The notes: generated by a model not told the origin, from the letters alone. 64,000 nt of DNA from Anaerolineae bacterium (GCA_023382535.1 JAHDWA010000046.1:1-64000), one strand, 5' to 3'; positions 33,888-43,466 are shown, numbered from the stretch's first letter. Made by a program: numbers and translations.

Positions 33888-35258
33888 ATGAAGCGACTCT
33901 ATCAAAAATTAGGCTTGGTGTTCATTTTACTGTTAAGTTTGGTACTTGGGCCTGGGTTAGCCGCTGCTCAAGAAGCGATCCAGGTTGTTGATCAATCCGT
34001 TGACGCTAATTTTCGTGACCACCTCACCTTTACGTTGAATGCTAAAAGTACAGCGGAAATTGTCGAGGTGGATTTGTTGTACCAGGTGGTCGGCCAATTA
34101 GCCAGTTCGCGTAACGAAGCTGAATTTATCCCCGGCACCTCGATCAATGCTGAGTTTAAGATTGATCAGACCAAGCCTGAAAACTATATGCCGCCCGGCA
34201 CCGAATTGAACTACTGGTGGAAAATTGTTGACTCCGCCGGCAACGAACTTAGAACCGAAAAGCAGCGCTATCTTTATCTGGACAATCGCTACGAGTGGCA
34301 AACCCTGGAAAATGAGCGGTTAACCCTTTACTGGTATGAAGGCGACGACAGCTTTGGCCAGGCCCTCTTCGACCGGGCCAATGTGGCTCTGGACACCCTG
34401 GCCAGCGATGTGGGCATCAGCTTAAAAGACCCGATAAAAATATTTATCTATGCCAGTCACCAGGATTTGCTGCGCGCACTCTCTTCCAATGCCCAGGAAT
34501 GGACCGGGGGACAGGCGATGACAACCTTTGGCGTGGTCGTCATTGGGGTCCCTCCCAGCCAATTGGATTGGGGTCTGCGGGCGACCACCCACGAGATGAG
34601 CCACTTGGTCATCCACCAGGCAACCGATAATCCCTTTCGGGGCTTGCCCCGCTGGCTGGACGAGGGCATTGCCGTTTACAACGAAGACACCGAGAACCTC
34701 GTTGACGACTTTGCCCCCATCTTTGATGATGCAGTCCAAAGGGACGAGTTGATGACCTTGCGTACCCTGTCCAGCCCCTTCCCTGCCGATCCAATGCTGG
34801 CTAACCTGGCTTATGGCCAGAGTGGGGCGGTGGTCAAATTCATTATTGACACTTACGGCCCGGAGAAAATGGCGAAGCTGTTGTCTATTTTTGCGGAAGG
34901 ATCGCTGGATGACGAGGCCCTGCAGGAAGCGTTAGGGGTAGATACGGTTGGCCTGGATAATGCTTTTCGGGCCAGTTTGGATCTGCCCCCCCTGCCCGGT
35001 ACCAGCGCTGACGCTCCGGCTGAAGCTGCAACCGAAGAAGCTGAACCAGCCTCCGCCGAGATGGCCAACCCGGTGGAAAGTGCTGCCCCGACCACGCAGC
35101 CCGAAGCTAATCAAGACTCAGCGCTGGCAGAATTGCCCCCTGAGCCTGTTCCGGCCCAACCGGCTGAACCCAAAGGCAGTCCCTTTGGCCTTCCCTGCCT
35201 GGCCGGGCTGTTGCCACTCATGGCTTTAGGGTGGGTTATTGCCAAACGCAAAGTGTAA
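33888..35258 (+). CDS. Secreted gluzincin-type zinc metallopeptidase, membrane-anchored
   Basis: 456 residues from the ATG at 33888 (an in-frame TTG at 33873 is less likely). A signal peptide (about 1-26) leads to a beta-rich N-terminal domain, then the peptidase-MA-like domain with HEMSHLVIH (HExxH, near residue 235) and RWLDEGIAVYNE providing the third ligand Glu about 23 residues later. An Ala/Pro/Glu linker and a C-terminal helix with basic end (GLLPLMALGWVIAKRKV) anchor it. Zinc ligands are complete, so it is probably active at the cell surface; substrate unknown. Confidence 0.82.
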   Translation: MKRLYQKLGLVFILLLSLVLGPGLAAAQEAIQVVDQSVDANFRDHLTFTLNAKSTAEIVEVDLLYQVVGQLASSRNEAEFIPGTSINAEFKIDQTKPENYMPPGTELNYWWKIVDSAGNELRTEKQRYLYLDNRYEWQTLENERLTLYWYEGDDSFGQALFDRANVALDTLASDVGISLKDPIKIFIYASHQDLLRALSSNAQEWTGGQAMTTFGVVVIGVPPSQLDWGLRATTHEMSHLVIHQATDNPFRGLPRWLDEGIAVYNEDTENLVDDFAPIFDDAVQRDELMTLRTLSSPFPADPMLANLAYGQSGAVVKFIIDTYGPEKMAKLLSIFAEGSLDDEALQEALGVDTVGLDNAFRASLDLPPLPGTSADAPAEAATEEAEPASAEMANPVESAAPTTQPEANQDSALAELPPEPVPAQPAEPKGSPFGLPCLAGLLPLMALGWVIAKRKV

Positions 35259-35308
35259 CTTAACCATAACCAGAGCGGGAGGCGTAACGAAACTGAGCAA
35301 AGAAGATT

Positions 35309-35986
35309 CTACCCCTCATCTTCCTCCCAGCCGTGCTCGCCGATGAGGGGCACGAAGGCGACGGGCGCTAATCTCTCTTCGATAACTTGGCCGTTATGCC
35401 AGTGAAGCCGGAGCAGTTCCTGTTGATGCCGCCGGGGGCCGGTAGGCACAACCAGCATGGCTTCCTCTTTAAGTTGAGCCAGCAGGGGGGCCGGCACCTC
35501 GGGCGCAGCGGCCGTGACGATGATCCCCTCATAAGGAGCGTGTTCCGGCCAGCCGTAGCCGCCGTCGCCAACCCTAATTTCCACATTTTGGATGCCCAAT
35601 GTTTGCAAATTGCGCCAGGCCTGGTCTGCCAGAGGCTCGATGCGTTCGATGCTGTAAACTTGAGCCACCAGCCGGCTGAGAACCGCCGCCTGATAACCCG
35701 AGCCTGTCCCAATTTCTAAGACGACCGACTGTCTATCCTGGGGTAATTGCAGAGCCTGCGTCATAAAAGCAACCATGTACGGCTGTGAAATTGTTTGGCC
35801 GTAGCCAATGGGTAAAGGGCCGTCTTTGTAGGCTTGATCCCATAAATCTTCCTCGACAAACAGGTGGCGCGGAATCTCACCCATTGCTTGCAAGATGCGG
35901 GCGTCGGTAACTGACCGCGCCGCCAGTTGCTTTTTGACCATAAGGGTCTGGGCCTCGGCCAGACTGGGCTTTTTGCCAAACATCAT
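35309..35986 (-). CDS. pcm: Protein-L-isoaspartate O-methyltransferase
   Basis: 225 residues with PCMT hallmarks: IPRHLFVEEDLWDQAYKDGP, PIGYGQTISQPYMVAFMTQAL and motif I VLEIGTGSGYQAAVLSRLV, then VYSIERIEPLADQAWRNL. The enzyme methylates damaged isoaspartyl residues so that they can return to aspartate. The C-terminus ends in an acidic tail (GWEEDEG). Its own promoter lies at 36002-36030. Standard length and motifs; firm call. Confidence 0.93.
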   Translation of the reverse strand: MMFGKKPSLAEAQTLMVKKQLAARSVTDARILQAMGEIPRHLFVEEDLWDQAYKDGPLPIGYGQTISQPYMVAFMTQALQLPQDRQSVVLEIGTGSGYQAAVLSRLVAQVYSIERIEPLADQAWRNLQTLGIQNVEIRVGDGGYGWPEHAPYEGIIVTAAAPEVPAPLLAQLKEEAMLVVPTGPRRHQQELLRLHWHNGQVIEERLAPVAFVPLIGEHGWEEDEG

Positions 35987-36001
35987 CTAACCTCTCTCAC
36001 T

Positions 36002-36030
36002 ATTAAATCACAATCTGTGGCCAATATCAA
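36002..36030 (-). promoter_or_regulatory. pcm promoter
   Basis: Minus strand TTGATA (36030-36025), 17 bp, TTTAAT (36007-36002). Confidence 0.5.
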
Positions 36031-36085
36031 GAACTACTTCCACTTATTAGGGTCCGTTTTTTGTGAAATTCAGCGCAGTAAGATT

Positions 36086-36114
36086 TTGTAGCCCGCTCTC
36101 AATCGTGCTATACT
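36086..36114 (+). promoter_or_regulatory. Promoter of the GT2 gene
   Basis: TTGTAG (36086-36091), 17 bp, TATACT (36109-36114). The leader to the GTG at 36254 would be about 133 nt. Confidence 0.6.
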
Positions 36115-36253
36115 GCTCCCCTGTTGTCTGCAGCCCCTTTAAGTTTCATGTTTAAAGTGTCATGATCGGTTAAGTGTCAGGTGTAAGTACCAGGACATTT
36201 AAACTCTTGATCCTGCTGTTTGGGGTTAGCAGACCTTGTGTTTTTAGGGAGTA

Positions 36254-37780
36254 GTGAACTTGTCAATACTGATTGTTATTTATATAGTGACTGCACTTTT
36301 GCTGGCAATCTATGCCGGCAACACCTGGCTGTTAACCACCCTTTTTCTCAAGCATCGGCGTACCTGCCCTGCTTCCCTCCCAGAAGAGCGAGAGGAAGAG
36401 GAATTACCTCTTGTTACCGTCCAACTCCCGATTTTTAACGAGGCTTTGGTAGTAGAACGTTTGATTGACGCCATGGCCCGGCTGGATTACCCGGCTCACC
36501 TGCTCCAGATCCAAATTTTGGATGACTCGACCGATGAAACGACTGAAATCGCCTTGGCCAGGGTGGTCGAATACCGGCAGCGAGGGCTGAATATTGACCT
36601 GCTCCACCGCAGTGACCGCACCAGTTTTAAAGCAGGGGCGCTGAAATACGGCCTGGAGACAGCCAGCGGAGAATTCATTGTTATTTTTGACGCCGATTTT
36701 GTGCCGGAGCCAGATTTTCTAAAACAAACCGTGCCTTACCTGGTTGCCGACTCCCGGTTGGGCTTTGTGCAAACCCGCTGGGGACACCTCAACCGGGATT
36801 ACTCGCTGCTCACAGCGACGCAAGCGTTGGCCCTGGACGGCCATTTTATGGTCGAGCAGACAGCCCGCAACCGCTGCGGACTGATGCTTAATTTTAATGG
36901 CACGGCGGGAGTTTGGCGGCGGAGCTGTATTGAGAACGCCGGGGGCTGGCAGGGCGACACCATTTCTGAGGATTTTGATTTGAGCTACCGGGCGTTACTG
37001 GCCGGCTGGCGCTGTCTCTATTTGCCAGAGGTCGTCGCTCCAGCCGAAGTTCCACCCCAATTAGCGGCCTTTAAACGGCAGCAGTTCCGTTGGGCCAAAG
37101 GCTCAATTCAGTGCTTAAAAAAGCTGGGTTGGCAGGTCTGCCGCGCGTCCTTGCCCTGGCCGGTTAAAGTAGAGGCATTGGTCCACTTGAGCGGCTATCT
37201 GGCCCACCCCCTGATGGTTATTCTGGCCGTCATCACCCCCATTCTGATGCTGAGTGGTGGCACAAGGCAGCTTCATTTCCCTTTGATCTACCTCAGCCTG
37301 CTCAGCCTGGGTCCGCCTTTGATGTACGCCGTTGCCCAGATGGCGCTCTTTCCGACTCAATGGCGGCAGCATTATAAAGTAATGCCCCTGCTGATTTTTT
37401 TGGGCAGCGGCATTGCCTTGAGCAACACGCGGGCGGTGCTGGAAGCCCTGTTGGGGATCGGCAGTGACTTCCGGCGAACCCCTAAATTCAATGTGACCGC
37501 CACCACCGATCAGTGGCAAAGCAGCGCCTATCGCCTGCCGGTAGACGGCATAGTTTTGGGCGAATTGGCCCTCAGTCTCTATTCGTTGGTGACTGCGGGG
37601 ATTGCGGCGGCCAGCGGCAATCTCTTTGCCGTGCCCTTTATTTTGCTGTACACCTTTGGGTTTGGTTATGTAGGTTTACTGGGCGTATGGGAAGCGCGCC
37701 AGGTTAAGAAGTTTAAGGTTGAACGTTCAACCTTTACAGTTCACCGTTCAAACGTTCAACCTGTAAACGTTCAACATTAA
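36254..37780 (+). CDS. Cellulose-synthase-like family 2 glycosyltransferase
   Basis: 508 residues from a GTG with GGGAG just upstream. An N-terminal membrane helix (about 3-28) is followed by the GT-A domain with VTVQLPIFNEALVVERLI, ILDDSTDETTE, FDADFVPEPDF (DxD), EDFDLSYRA and QQFRWAKGS (QxxRW), the processive polymerase motif set. Several membrane helices follow (about 310-350, 360-385, 425-475). So it is a membrane polysaccharide synthase like CslA glucomannan synthases. The last about 25 residues (KKFKVERSTFTVHR...) are encoded by a GTTCAAC word repeat and are probably not native. Confidence 0.88.
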   Translation: MNLSILIVIYIVTALLLAIYAGNTWLLTTLFLKHRRTCPASLPEEREEEELPLVTVQLPIFNEALVVERLIDAMARLDYPAHLLQIQILDDSTDETTEIALARVVEYRQRGLNIDLLHRSDRTSFKAGALKYGLETASGEFIVIFDADFVPEPDFLKQTVPYLVADSRLGFVQTRWGHLNRDYSLLTATQALALDGHFMVEQTARNRCGLMLNFNGTAGVWRRSCIENAGGWQGDTISEDFDLSYRALLAGWRCLYLPEVVAPAEVPPQLAAFKRQQFRWAKGSIQCLKKLGWQVCRASLPWPVKVEALVHLSGYLAHPLMVILAVITPILMLSGGTRQLHFPLIYLSLLSLGPPLMYAVAQMALFPTQWRQHYKVMPLLIFLGSGIALSNTRAVLEALLGIGSDFRRTPKFNVTATTDQWQSSAYRLPVDGIVLGELALSLYSLVTAGIAAASGNLFAVPFILLYTFGFGYVGLLGVWEARQVKKFKVERSTFTVHRSNVQPVNVQH

Positions 37781-37783
37781 ACC

Positions 37784-38944
37784 CTAACCGTGCTTGCGCA
37801 CAAAGTTGGCCATGCGTTCCAGCGCTTTTTCGATTTTCTCATAGGCGGTGGCGTAGGAGCAGCGCACGTAGCCGGCCCCGCCGATACCAAAGGCCCGGCC
37901 CGGAATCACGGCCACCCGCTCTTCGTCGAGCAGCCGCTCGGCAAATTCGGCATCGTCCATGCCGGAGCCGCGCACCGAGGGGAAAGCATAAAAAGCCCCG
38001 CGCGGCTCAAAGCATTTCAGCCCGATACTGTTCAGCCCATCCACAATCAAACGGCGGCGGCGGTCGTAGCGCTGGCGCATCTCCTCGACGGATTCTTCAC
38101 CCTGGGCTAAAGCCGTCAACGCCGCTTCCTGGGCCGTGGTCGGCGCGGACATGATGGTGTATTGGTGAATTTTATTCATCGCTCCTAGCAGTTCGGGTGG
38201 GGCGGCGGCATAGCCCAGCCGCCAGCCGGTCATGGCGTAGGCTTTGGAAAAGCCGCCCAGCAAAATCGTCCGCTCCCACATTCCCGGCAGCGAGGCAAAG
38301 CAGACATGCTCGATGCCGTAGACCAGCCGGTCGTAAATTTCATCCGAGATGACCAAAATATCGTGCTTCTGGGCCACGCGGGCGATGGCCTCCAGCGTTT
38401 CGCGCTCCAGCACAGCGCCGGTCGGGTTGTTGGGGTAGCCGATCAGCAGGGCCTTGGTGCGGCGGGTAATGGCCGCTTCGATCTCCTCGGCAGTAACCTG
38501 GAAATTATTCTCCACCCGCGTGGCAATCGGCACCGGCGTGCCGCCAGCCAGGGCGACTTCGGCGGTGTAGGCGACAAAGCAGGGCTGAGGCACAATCACT
38601 TCGTCGCCCGGATTGAGAATGGCGGTCAGGGCCAGGTACATGGCCTCAGACACGCCGACAGTGATCAGAATTTCCAGGGCCGGGTCATACTCGACGTTAT
38701 AAAGTTTTTGTAACTGCCTGGAAACTGCTGCCCGCAGCTCGATGGTGCCGGTGTTGGAGGTGTAGTGGGTGTGCCCGGCCCGCAGCGAGCTGACCCCCGC
38801 TTCTAGAATGGGTTCCGGGGTCACAAAGTCAGGCTCGCCGATACCCAGCGAGATGACATCACCCATGGTGGCGGCAATATCAAAAAAGCGGCGAATGCCG
38901 GAGGGTGGAACTTGTTGAACACGATTTGAAATGAATGAACGCAT
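37784..38944 (-). CDS. Class I/II aminotransferase (aspartate aminotransferase-like)
   Basis: 386 residues, PLP fold type I. IGEPDFVTPEPILEA opens the substrate pocket, the cofactor Lys is in GGFSKAYAMTGWRLGYA, and YPNNPTGAVLERETLEAI, ISDEIYDRL and a FYAFPSV segment are typical of AspAT-gamma enzymes. They move amino groups between aspartate or other amino acids and 2-oxoglutarate. It converges on the GT2 gene with 3 bp between stops. It lies upstream of nothing obvious, while alanine dehydrogenase is 73 bp upstream in the same direction, which suggests an amino acid pair. Confidence 0.9.
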   Translation of the reverse strand: MRSFISNRVQQVPPSGIRRFFDIAATMGDVISLGIGEPDFVTPEPILEAGVSSLRAGHTHYTSNTGTIELRAAVSRQLQKLYNVEYDPALEILITVGVSEAMYLALTAILNPGDEVIVPQPCFVAYTAEVALAGGTPVPIATRVENNFQVTAEEIEAAITRRTKALLIGYPNNPTGAVLERETLEAIARVAQKHDILVISDEIYDRLVYGIEHVCFASLPGMWERTILLGGFSKAYAMTGWRLGYAAAPPELLGAMNKIHQYTIMSAPTTAQEAALTALAQGEESVEEMRQRYDRRRRLIVDGLNSIGLKCFEPRGAFYAFPSVRGSGMDDAEFAERLLDEERVAVIPGRAFGIGGAGYVRCSYATAYEKIEKALERMANFVRKHG

Positions 38945-39017
38945 AGGATAGATTTTCGAGTCTAAGGCCGAGTCTAAAGCTGAGAAAGAGCTTAGCCTCA
39001 GCCTTAGACTTATCAGC

Positions 39018-40127
39018 CTATAAATGGGTTAATGGTTTATAAGACAGGCCGAAGGCTTCGGCTACCGCTTGATAGGTTATTTGCCCCTGGTAGGTGTTGA
39101 CCCCCAAGGCCAGGGGGTTGTCGGCAGCGACAGCCTCCTTGAAACCTTTATCGGCCAGCTTGATCACATAAGGCAGCGTGGCGTTAGAAAGGCCCAGCGT
39201 GCTGGTGCGCGGCACCGCGCCGGGCATGTTGGGCACGCAGTAGTGCAAAACGCCGTCAACGAAATAGGTTGGGTCAGAATGGCTGGTTGGATGCGTTGTT
39301 TCGACGCAGCCGCCCTGGTCTACGGCCACATCAATAATAACGCTGCCTGCCTTCATTTCTGCGACCACTTTGCGGGTTACCAACTGCGGCGCCTTGGCCC
39401 CTTTGACCAGCACCGCCCCGACCAGCAGGTCTGCATACCGCACCGCGCGAGCGACCGTGTAAGGATTGGCGGCGACGGTCTCGAAGTTGCCGTGTAAAAT
39501 TTCGCTGAGGGTGCGCAGCCGGTCCAGGTTAATATCCATAAGCGTGACCCGCGCTCCCAGACCCAGGGCCATTTGGGCGGCATTAGTGCCAACCACGCCC
39601 CCGCCGATGATGACCACGCTGGCTGGACGCACGCCGGGAATACCGCCCAGCAGCTTACCCCGGCCGCCAGCGTGCCGCTCCAGGTAATGGGCCCCAACCT
39701 GGATGGACATTCGCCCGGCGACTTCGCTCATCGGTGTTAACAGGGGCAGCGTTCCATTAGCCAGCTCGACGGTTTCATAAGCAATGCCCGTCACCCCACT
39801 GTCCAGCATCGCCCGGGTTAAAGTTTCAGCGGCGGCCAGGTGGAGGTAGGTAAAAAGCAGCAGGTCAGAGCGTAAATACTTATACTCGGTGGGCAGCGGT
39901 TCTTTGACCTTGACAATCATATCGGCCTGGCTCCAGACCTCTTCCGCCGAGGAAACGAGAGTGCCCCCGGCTTCGGCAAAATCCCGGTCAGAGAAAAGGC
40001 TGCCTTCACCCGCCGATTTTTCTACCAGCACGGTATGCCCGTGCACCACCAACTGGTGGATGCCCCCGGGCGTCATGGAGACGCGATACTCATTGTCTTT
40101 AGTTTCTTTAGGTACGCCGACGATCAT
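39018..40127 (-). CDS. ald: Alanine dehydrogenase
   Basis: 369 residues, the usual length. [20 protein letters not shown] and [15 protein letters not shown] mark the N-terminal domain; [20 protein letters not shown] is the NAD-binding Rossmann motif; [18 protein letters not shown] is the signature near the C-terminus. It interconverts alanine and pyruvate plus ammonia with NAD. Gene order places it between the aminotransferase and the nucleotidyltransferase, all minus strand, spaced by about 70 bp each. Confidence 0.95.
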   Translation of the reverse strand: MIVGVPKETKDNEYRVSMTPGGIHQLVVHGHTVLVEKSAGEGSLFSDRDFAEAGGTLVSSAEEVWSQADMIVKVKEPLPTEYKYLRSDLLLFTYLHLAAAETLTRAMLDSGVTGIAYETVELANGTLPLLTPMSEVAGRMSIQVGAHYLERHAGGRGKLLGGIPGVRPASVVIIGGGVVGTNAAQMALGLGARVTLMDINLDRLRTLSEILHGNFETVAANPYTVARAVRYADLLVGAVLVKGAKAPQLVTRKVVAEMKAGSVIIDVAVDQGGCVETTHPTSHSDPTYFVDGVLHYCVPNMPGAVPRTSTLGLSNATLPYVIKLADKGFKEAVAADNPLALGVNTYQGQITYQAVAEAFGLSYKPLTHL

Positions 40128-40196
40128 CCTTGATCTCCTTTATAGGGTAAGGTGAAGAGGCGAGGAGATAAAGCATTCGTCTCACCTATCATCGCC

Positions 40197-41198
40197 TCAC
40201 TTGTCATCATCTAATAAGAAATCAACATAAGCTGAGTCGCCCAAATTGAGGCGCTGATAGCGGCCTACCAGGTCTACTTTGCGCCCGATCAGAGATCCAC
40301 CCAGGGTGGCGTCTTTGATACAAGACTCTTCGTCCACAATTGAATCGCGAATGATGCTGCCTTCGATTTCACAGTTGGCGGCGATGGTGACGTCGGGGCC
40401 AATGATCGAATTCTTGATCTTAGCGTTGGGATGAACATGAACGGGCGGGATGATAATGGAATTAATACTGGCGACCTCGGCGCTGTTGTCCATGTTGTGC
40501 TTGAGCAGGTAACGATTGGTTTCCAGCACCGTGTCCGGCTGGCCGCAGTCCAGCCAGACGCTGACTTCTTCCGGCCGGAATTGAGCGCCGTCATCAATCA
40601 TCAATTGCAGGGCGTCGGCCAGGTAAAATTCACCTTTGGTTTGCAAATTCTGTTCCATCAGCGATTCTATCGCGGCCATCAAACGTTGAGCCTCTTTGAC
40701 GTAATAGAGGCCGATGACAGCCAGGTTGTCCTTAATACTATCGGGCTTTTCGATAAGCCGGGTGATGTGGCCCTGTTCGTTGACCAGCGTTACCCCAAAG
40801 CGGCGCGGGTCTTCGACTTCTTTGACGTAGATCACCCCATCAACTTTTTCCTGATTGAGTTTGCTCAAATTCGCTTCAAACAGGGTGTCTACAAATAGGA
40901 TAATGGTCGGCCCAGCCACTAAATCTTTAGCGAGATAGATGGCATGGGCTTGCCCTAACAGCTCTTTCTGCTCGACATAATGGGCCTTGAAATTATAATT
41001 CGCACCAACGTAGGTTTCAATCTGGTCGCCCAGGTAGCCGACGATAAAAACAATCTCCGCGACGTTCAAGCCTTGAAGCTTGTCGAGCAGGTGGCCCAGC
41101 ACCGGCTTGCCGGCGACGTTGATCAAGGGCTTGGGTTTGGTATAAGTGTGCGGCCGCAGTCGCGTGCCAAAGCCGGCCAGGGGAATGATGACATTCAT
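40197..41198 (-). CDS. Sugar-1-phosphate nucleotidyltransferase with left-handed beta-helix
   Basis: 333 residues. The signature GFGTRLRPHTYTKPKPLINV opens the nucleotidyltransferase domain (1-235), with IILFVDTLFE carrying the metal Asp. The C-terminus has hexapeptide-like repeats (VHPNAKIKNSIIGPDVTIAA and onward, about 255-325), the left-handed helix of RmlA/GlmU-like relatives. It makes an NDP-sugar, dTDP-glucose or UDP-glucose type most likely. It is 12 bp downstream of the TIR gene and so probably shares its mRNA. Confidence 0.87.
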   Translation of the reverse strand: MNVIIPLAGFGTRLRPHTYTKPKPLINVAGKPVLGHLLDKLQGLNVAEIVFIVGYLGDQIETYVGANYNFKAHYVEQKELLGQAHAIYLAKDLVAGPTIILFVDTLFEANLSKLNQEKVDGVIYVKEVEDPRRFGVTLVNEQGHITRLIEKPDSIKDNLAVIGLYYVKEAQRLMAAIESLMEQNLQTKGEFYLADALQLMIDDGAQFRPEEVSVWLDCGQPDTVLETNRYLLKHNMDNSAEVASINSIIIPPVHVHPNAKIKNSIIGPDVTIAANCEIEGSIIRDSIVDEESCIKDATLGGSLIGRKVDLVGRYQRLNLGDSAYVDFLLDDDK

Positions 41199-41210
41199 AA
41201 TACTATACCT

Positions 41211-42674
41211 CTATGGCAATTTTTCAGCTACAATATCGGGCGCGTAAACCTTAACCCCGTAAACTTGTTGCATTAAGTTGGCTAATTCCTGGGTGCGCTC
41301 AATAATTGCTTTCTGTTGCGCGTCAATGGAGTTCTTCAGCGCAATATTTGAGCCTGCCTGCCCGCCCAGTTGCGCCTGCTTGTCTAACTCAAAGGCCAGA
41401 TTTCTCATGTAGATGTTGATTTGTTTGATAATGCCCTGGATTTGGCTCTCGATCATTTGCATGGAGAAATCATCCAAACCGGCCAGAATTGCCGCATTTT
41501 TTGCCGGCTGCGTCGTTTCGGCTTCAGGAGGTGTGTCAACCGGCACGCCAACCGTGCGCTGAGTCTCACCCCGCCGAATATTGAGAAAATGATCAGCCGC
41601 GACAAACAGCCATTTTAGCTCGGTATTGTTGGCATCCTTTTCCAGGGGTGTAAATCCCTCAATCCGGTCAACTACCTTGGTCATCACCCCTATTCCGGCG
41701 GCAATCGCACTCACTTCCGGGGCTGTGCCACGCCGAGGCCGGCCAGAACCAGGGGTTGCGGCAGATGAAACGGCCGGTTTATCGGTAATACCGGCCGCCT
41801 GGATAGCCTGCTCACCGGCGGCTGCCTCGGCTACCGCCGAACCGCCTAGCAGTCTATTAACGACGTGAAAGACTTTATTGAAGTTTTCCTCAGATGGTGT
41901 TCCATCGAAAGAAATGTACTGGGTACCGGCTAATTGATATTGGATCGAAGGCGGCAGCGGCTTGACATCTCGCCACATCAAGGGAAAAATTTTCTTTTTG
42001 TGATGTTCGGCCAGGTCAATCTCTTTGCGCACGTTGTCCGAGGCGGCCGACTCGGGGGAAAGAACGAGTAAAAAGACTTTGCAGTTCATAATCCCGGTCA
42101 CAATGGACTCGCGCCACTGAGTCGCTCCCTCGATGCTCTGCTTGTCAAACCAAACCGACAACCCCCGGCTGGTCAGCTTTTGGTACAACTGCTGCACAAA
42201 ATCCAGATTTTTGGTGGAATAGCTGATAAAAATATCCTGTCCTTGGGGTTCGGCGGTTGGTTCTGCTGCTCCGTTAGTTGAAACGGGTGATGCCGGGGAT
42301 ACGGATGGAGCTGAGGCGGCTGGTTCGGCAGCGCGGGTTGCAGAAGAGGGCGAATCTGCCGCTTTAGATTCTGAGGTCTGAGTCGGCGCGGGGGCAGATG
42401 AAGCCGGAGAAACATCTGGCAAGAACAAAAGGTCTTTATATTCTTGATATTTGCCTCGATTGGTTCGCTCAACCATAAGCAGTAGCTTATCGAGTAGACC
42501 ATTTTGAACACAATGTTGAATTAATGATTGCGCTTTTTTTTGCAGACTCATACCTTCTGCAAATTTCCCCGGCACTTCTGGGAAGTAATCCTCGCAGAAC
42601 AAACCAAATTCTTCCTCATCCGGAAAAACCTCGACCAATAATCTACGAACAGCGCCGGTGTCATACTCAGGCAT
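41211..42674 (-). CDS. EAD-TIR conflict-type protein
   Basis: 487 residues. Residues about 5-85 look like an effector-associated domain (EAD): VRRLLVEVFPDEEEFGLFCE, then a PEVPGKFAEGMSLQKKAQSL segment and IQHCVQNGLLDKLL. A Ser/Pro-rich linker (about 95-145) leads to a TIR domain (about 147-285): DIFISYSTKNLDFVQQLYQK, GLSVWFDKQSIEGATQWRES, KVFLLVLSPESAASDNVRKE and KKIFPLMWRD. The C-terminal about 200 residues are helical and unassigned. TIR domains act in NAD cleavage or as adaptors; EADs recruit effectors to NTPase-type conflict systems. No NTPase partner is adjacent. The neighbouring nucleotidyltransferase shares its transcript. Confidence 0.87.
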   Translation of the reverse strand: MPEYDTGAVRRLLVEVFPDEEEFGLFCEDYFPEVPGKFAEGMSLQKKAQSLIQHCVQNGLLDKLLLMVERTNRGKYQEYKDLLFLPDVSPASSAPAPTQTSESKAADSPSSATRAAEPAASAPSVSPASPVSTNGAAEPTAEPQGQDIFISYSTKNLDFVQQLYQKLTSRGLSVWFDKQSIEGATQWRESIVTGIMNCKVFLLVLSPESAASDNVRKEIDLAEHHKKKIFPLMWRDVKPLPPSIQYQLAGTQYISFDGTPSEENFNKVFHVVNRLLGGSAVAEAAAGEQAIQAAGITDKPAVSSAATPGSGRPRRGTAPEVSAIAAGIGVMTKVVDRIEGFTPLEKDANNTELKWLFVAADHFLNIRRGETQRTVGVPVDTPPEAETTQPAKNAAILAGLDDFSMQMIESQIQGIIKQINIYMRNLAFELDKQAQLGGQAGSNIALKNSIDAQQKAIIERTQELANLMQQVYGVKVYAPDIVAEKLP

Positions 42675-42725
42675 CGTTGTTCCTCCTCGCGCTCCAGTTT
42701 GTTAGCAGTTTAACGGAATACGGCT

Positions 42726-42754
42726 ATTTTAGCATAGCTTAACCCTGGCTACAA
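42726..42754 (-). promoter_or_regulatory. Promoter of the EAD-TIR gene
   Basis: Minus strand TTGTAG (42754-42749), 17 bp, TAAAAT (42731-42726). Confidence 0.5.
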
Positions 42755-42778
42755 TCCGCAAGACATAATTTACCTCAT

Positions 42779-42807
42779 TTGCTCCCGATTTCAAAGCGTG
42801 ATATAAT
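42779..42807 (+). promoter_or_regulatory. rpsO promoter (extended -10)
   Basis: TTGCTC (42779-42784), 17 bp, TGATATAAT with the -10 TATAAT at 42802-42807. Expected start near 42814. Confidence 0.65.
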
Positions 42808-42850
42808 TTACCGTCGTCAAAATTATAACTAGGGGCTTGAACCTGATGCT

Positions 42851-42890
42851 AGAGTGCGTCGGTTCACCGCCCGACAAGCGAAGGAGATTA
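42851..42890 (+). promoter_or_regulatory. rpsO leader hairpin (probable S15 autoregulation site)
   Basis: GTCGG (42858-42862) pairs with CCGAC (42871-42875) just upstream of AAGGAG (42881-42886) and the GTG start at 42895. S15 binds its own leader in many bacteria; a role here is inferred from position and stem. Confidence 0.5.
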
Positions 42891-42894
42891 TTTC

Positions 42895-43164
42895 GTGTCA
42901 CTCACCCAAACCAAAAAGCAGGAAATTATTGAGCAGTTCAAACTTAAAGAGGGCGATACCGGTTCGTCAGACGTGCAGATTGCCCTGCTGACGGCGCGCA
43001 TCAACCAGCTTCAGGAGCACCTCAAGACTCACAAAAATGATAACAGCTCCCGGCGCGGGTTGCTCAAACTGGTGGGCCAGCGCCGGCATCACCAGGAATA
43101 TCTCAAAAAGAAAGACCCGGCTCGCTATCAAGCAGTGATTGACCGGCTGGGACTGCGGAAATAA
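42895..43164 (+). CDS. rpsO: Ribosomal protein S15
   Basis: 89 residues, standard length. [20 protein letters not shown] and [20 protein letters not shown], with the [12 protein letters not shown] segment, are conserved in S15. It binds the central domain of 16S rRNA in early 30S assembly. It starts at GTG with AAGGAG upstream. pnp follows about 300 bp downstream, the classic rpsO-pnp order, though a terminator and repeats lie between. Confidence 0.98.
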   Translation: MSLTQTKKQEIIEQFKLKEGDTGSSDVQIALLTARINQLQEHLKTHKNDNSSRRGLLKLVGQRRHHQEYLKKKDPARYQAVIDRLGLRK

Positions 43165-43189
43165 CCCCAGCTATGGGATGGTAAATCTT

Positions 43190-43232
43190 CAAACGAGTAG
43201 AGGTGGGTGTACTTGCCCTATCTACTCGTTTG
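43190..43232 (+). terminator. rpsO terminator-like hairpin
   Basis: CAAACGAGTAGA pairs with TCTACTCGTTTG around a 19-nt loop; only a short T stretch follows. Confidence 0.6.
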
Positions 43233-43466
43233 CTTTATAAACGTATTGTAAATTTTTTAATTTAGCGGCTCCACCCGGGACAGGATTTGGATAAAGCGAC
43301 AGAGACAATCGAGAATTAAAAATTAAGAAATTAGAGCTTATTCCCCACTCCTTGCTTCCTACCTCTTACTTCTTTTTTCTTAATTCTTTTTCTCGTTGCT
43401 TCTGTAATTTTCTCCAGTTCCTGGCCTCCCGGGGAGCTACAAACCTGAGGAGGTTACAACATTATC
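43233..43466 (+). repeat. Low-complexity rpsO-pnp spacer
   Basis: No gene. GAATTAAAAATTAAGAAA (43313-43330) is mirrored by TTCTTTTTTCTTAATTC (43370-43386), another word repeat; GAGGAGGTT (43448-43456) is the pnp ribosome site. Confidence 0.6.
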
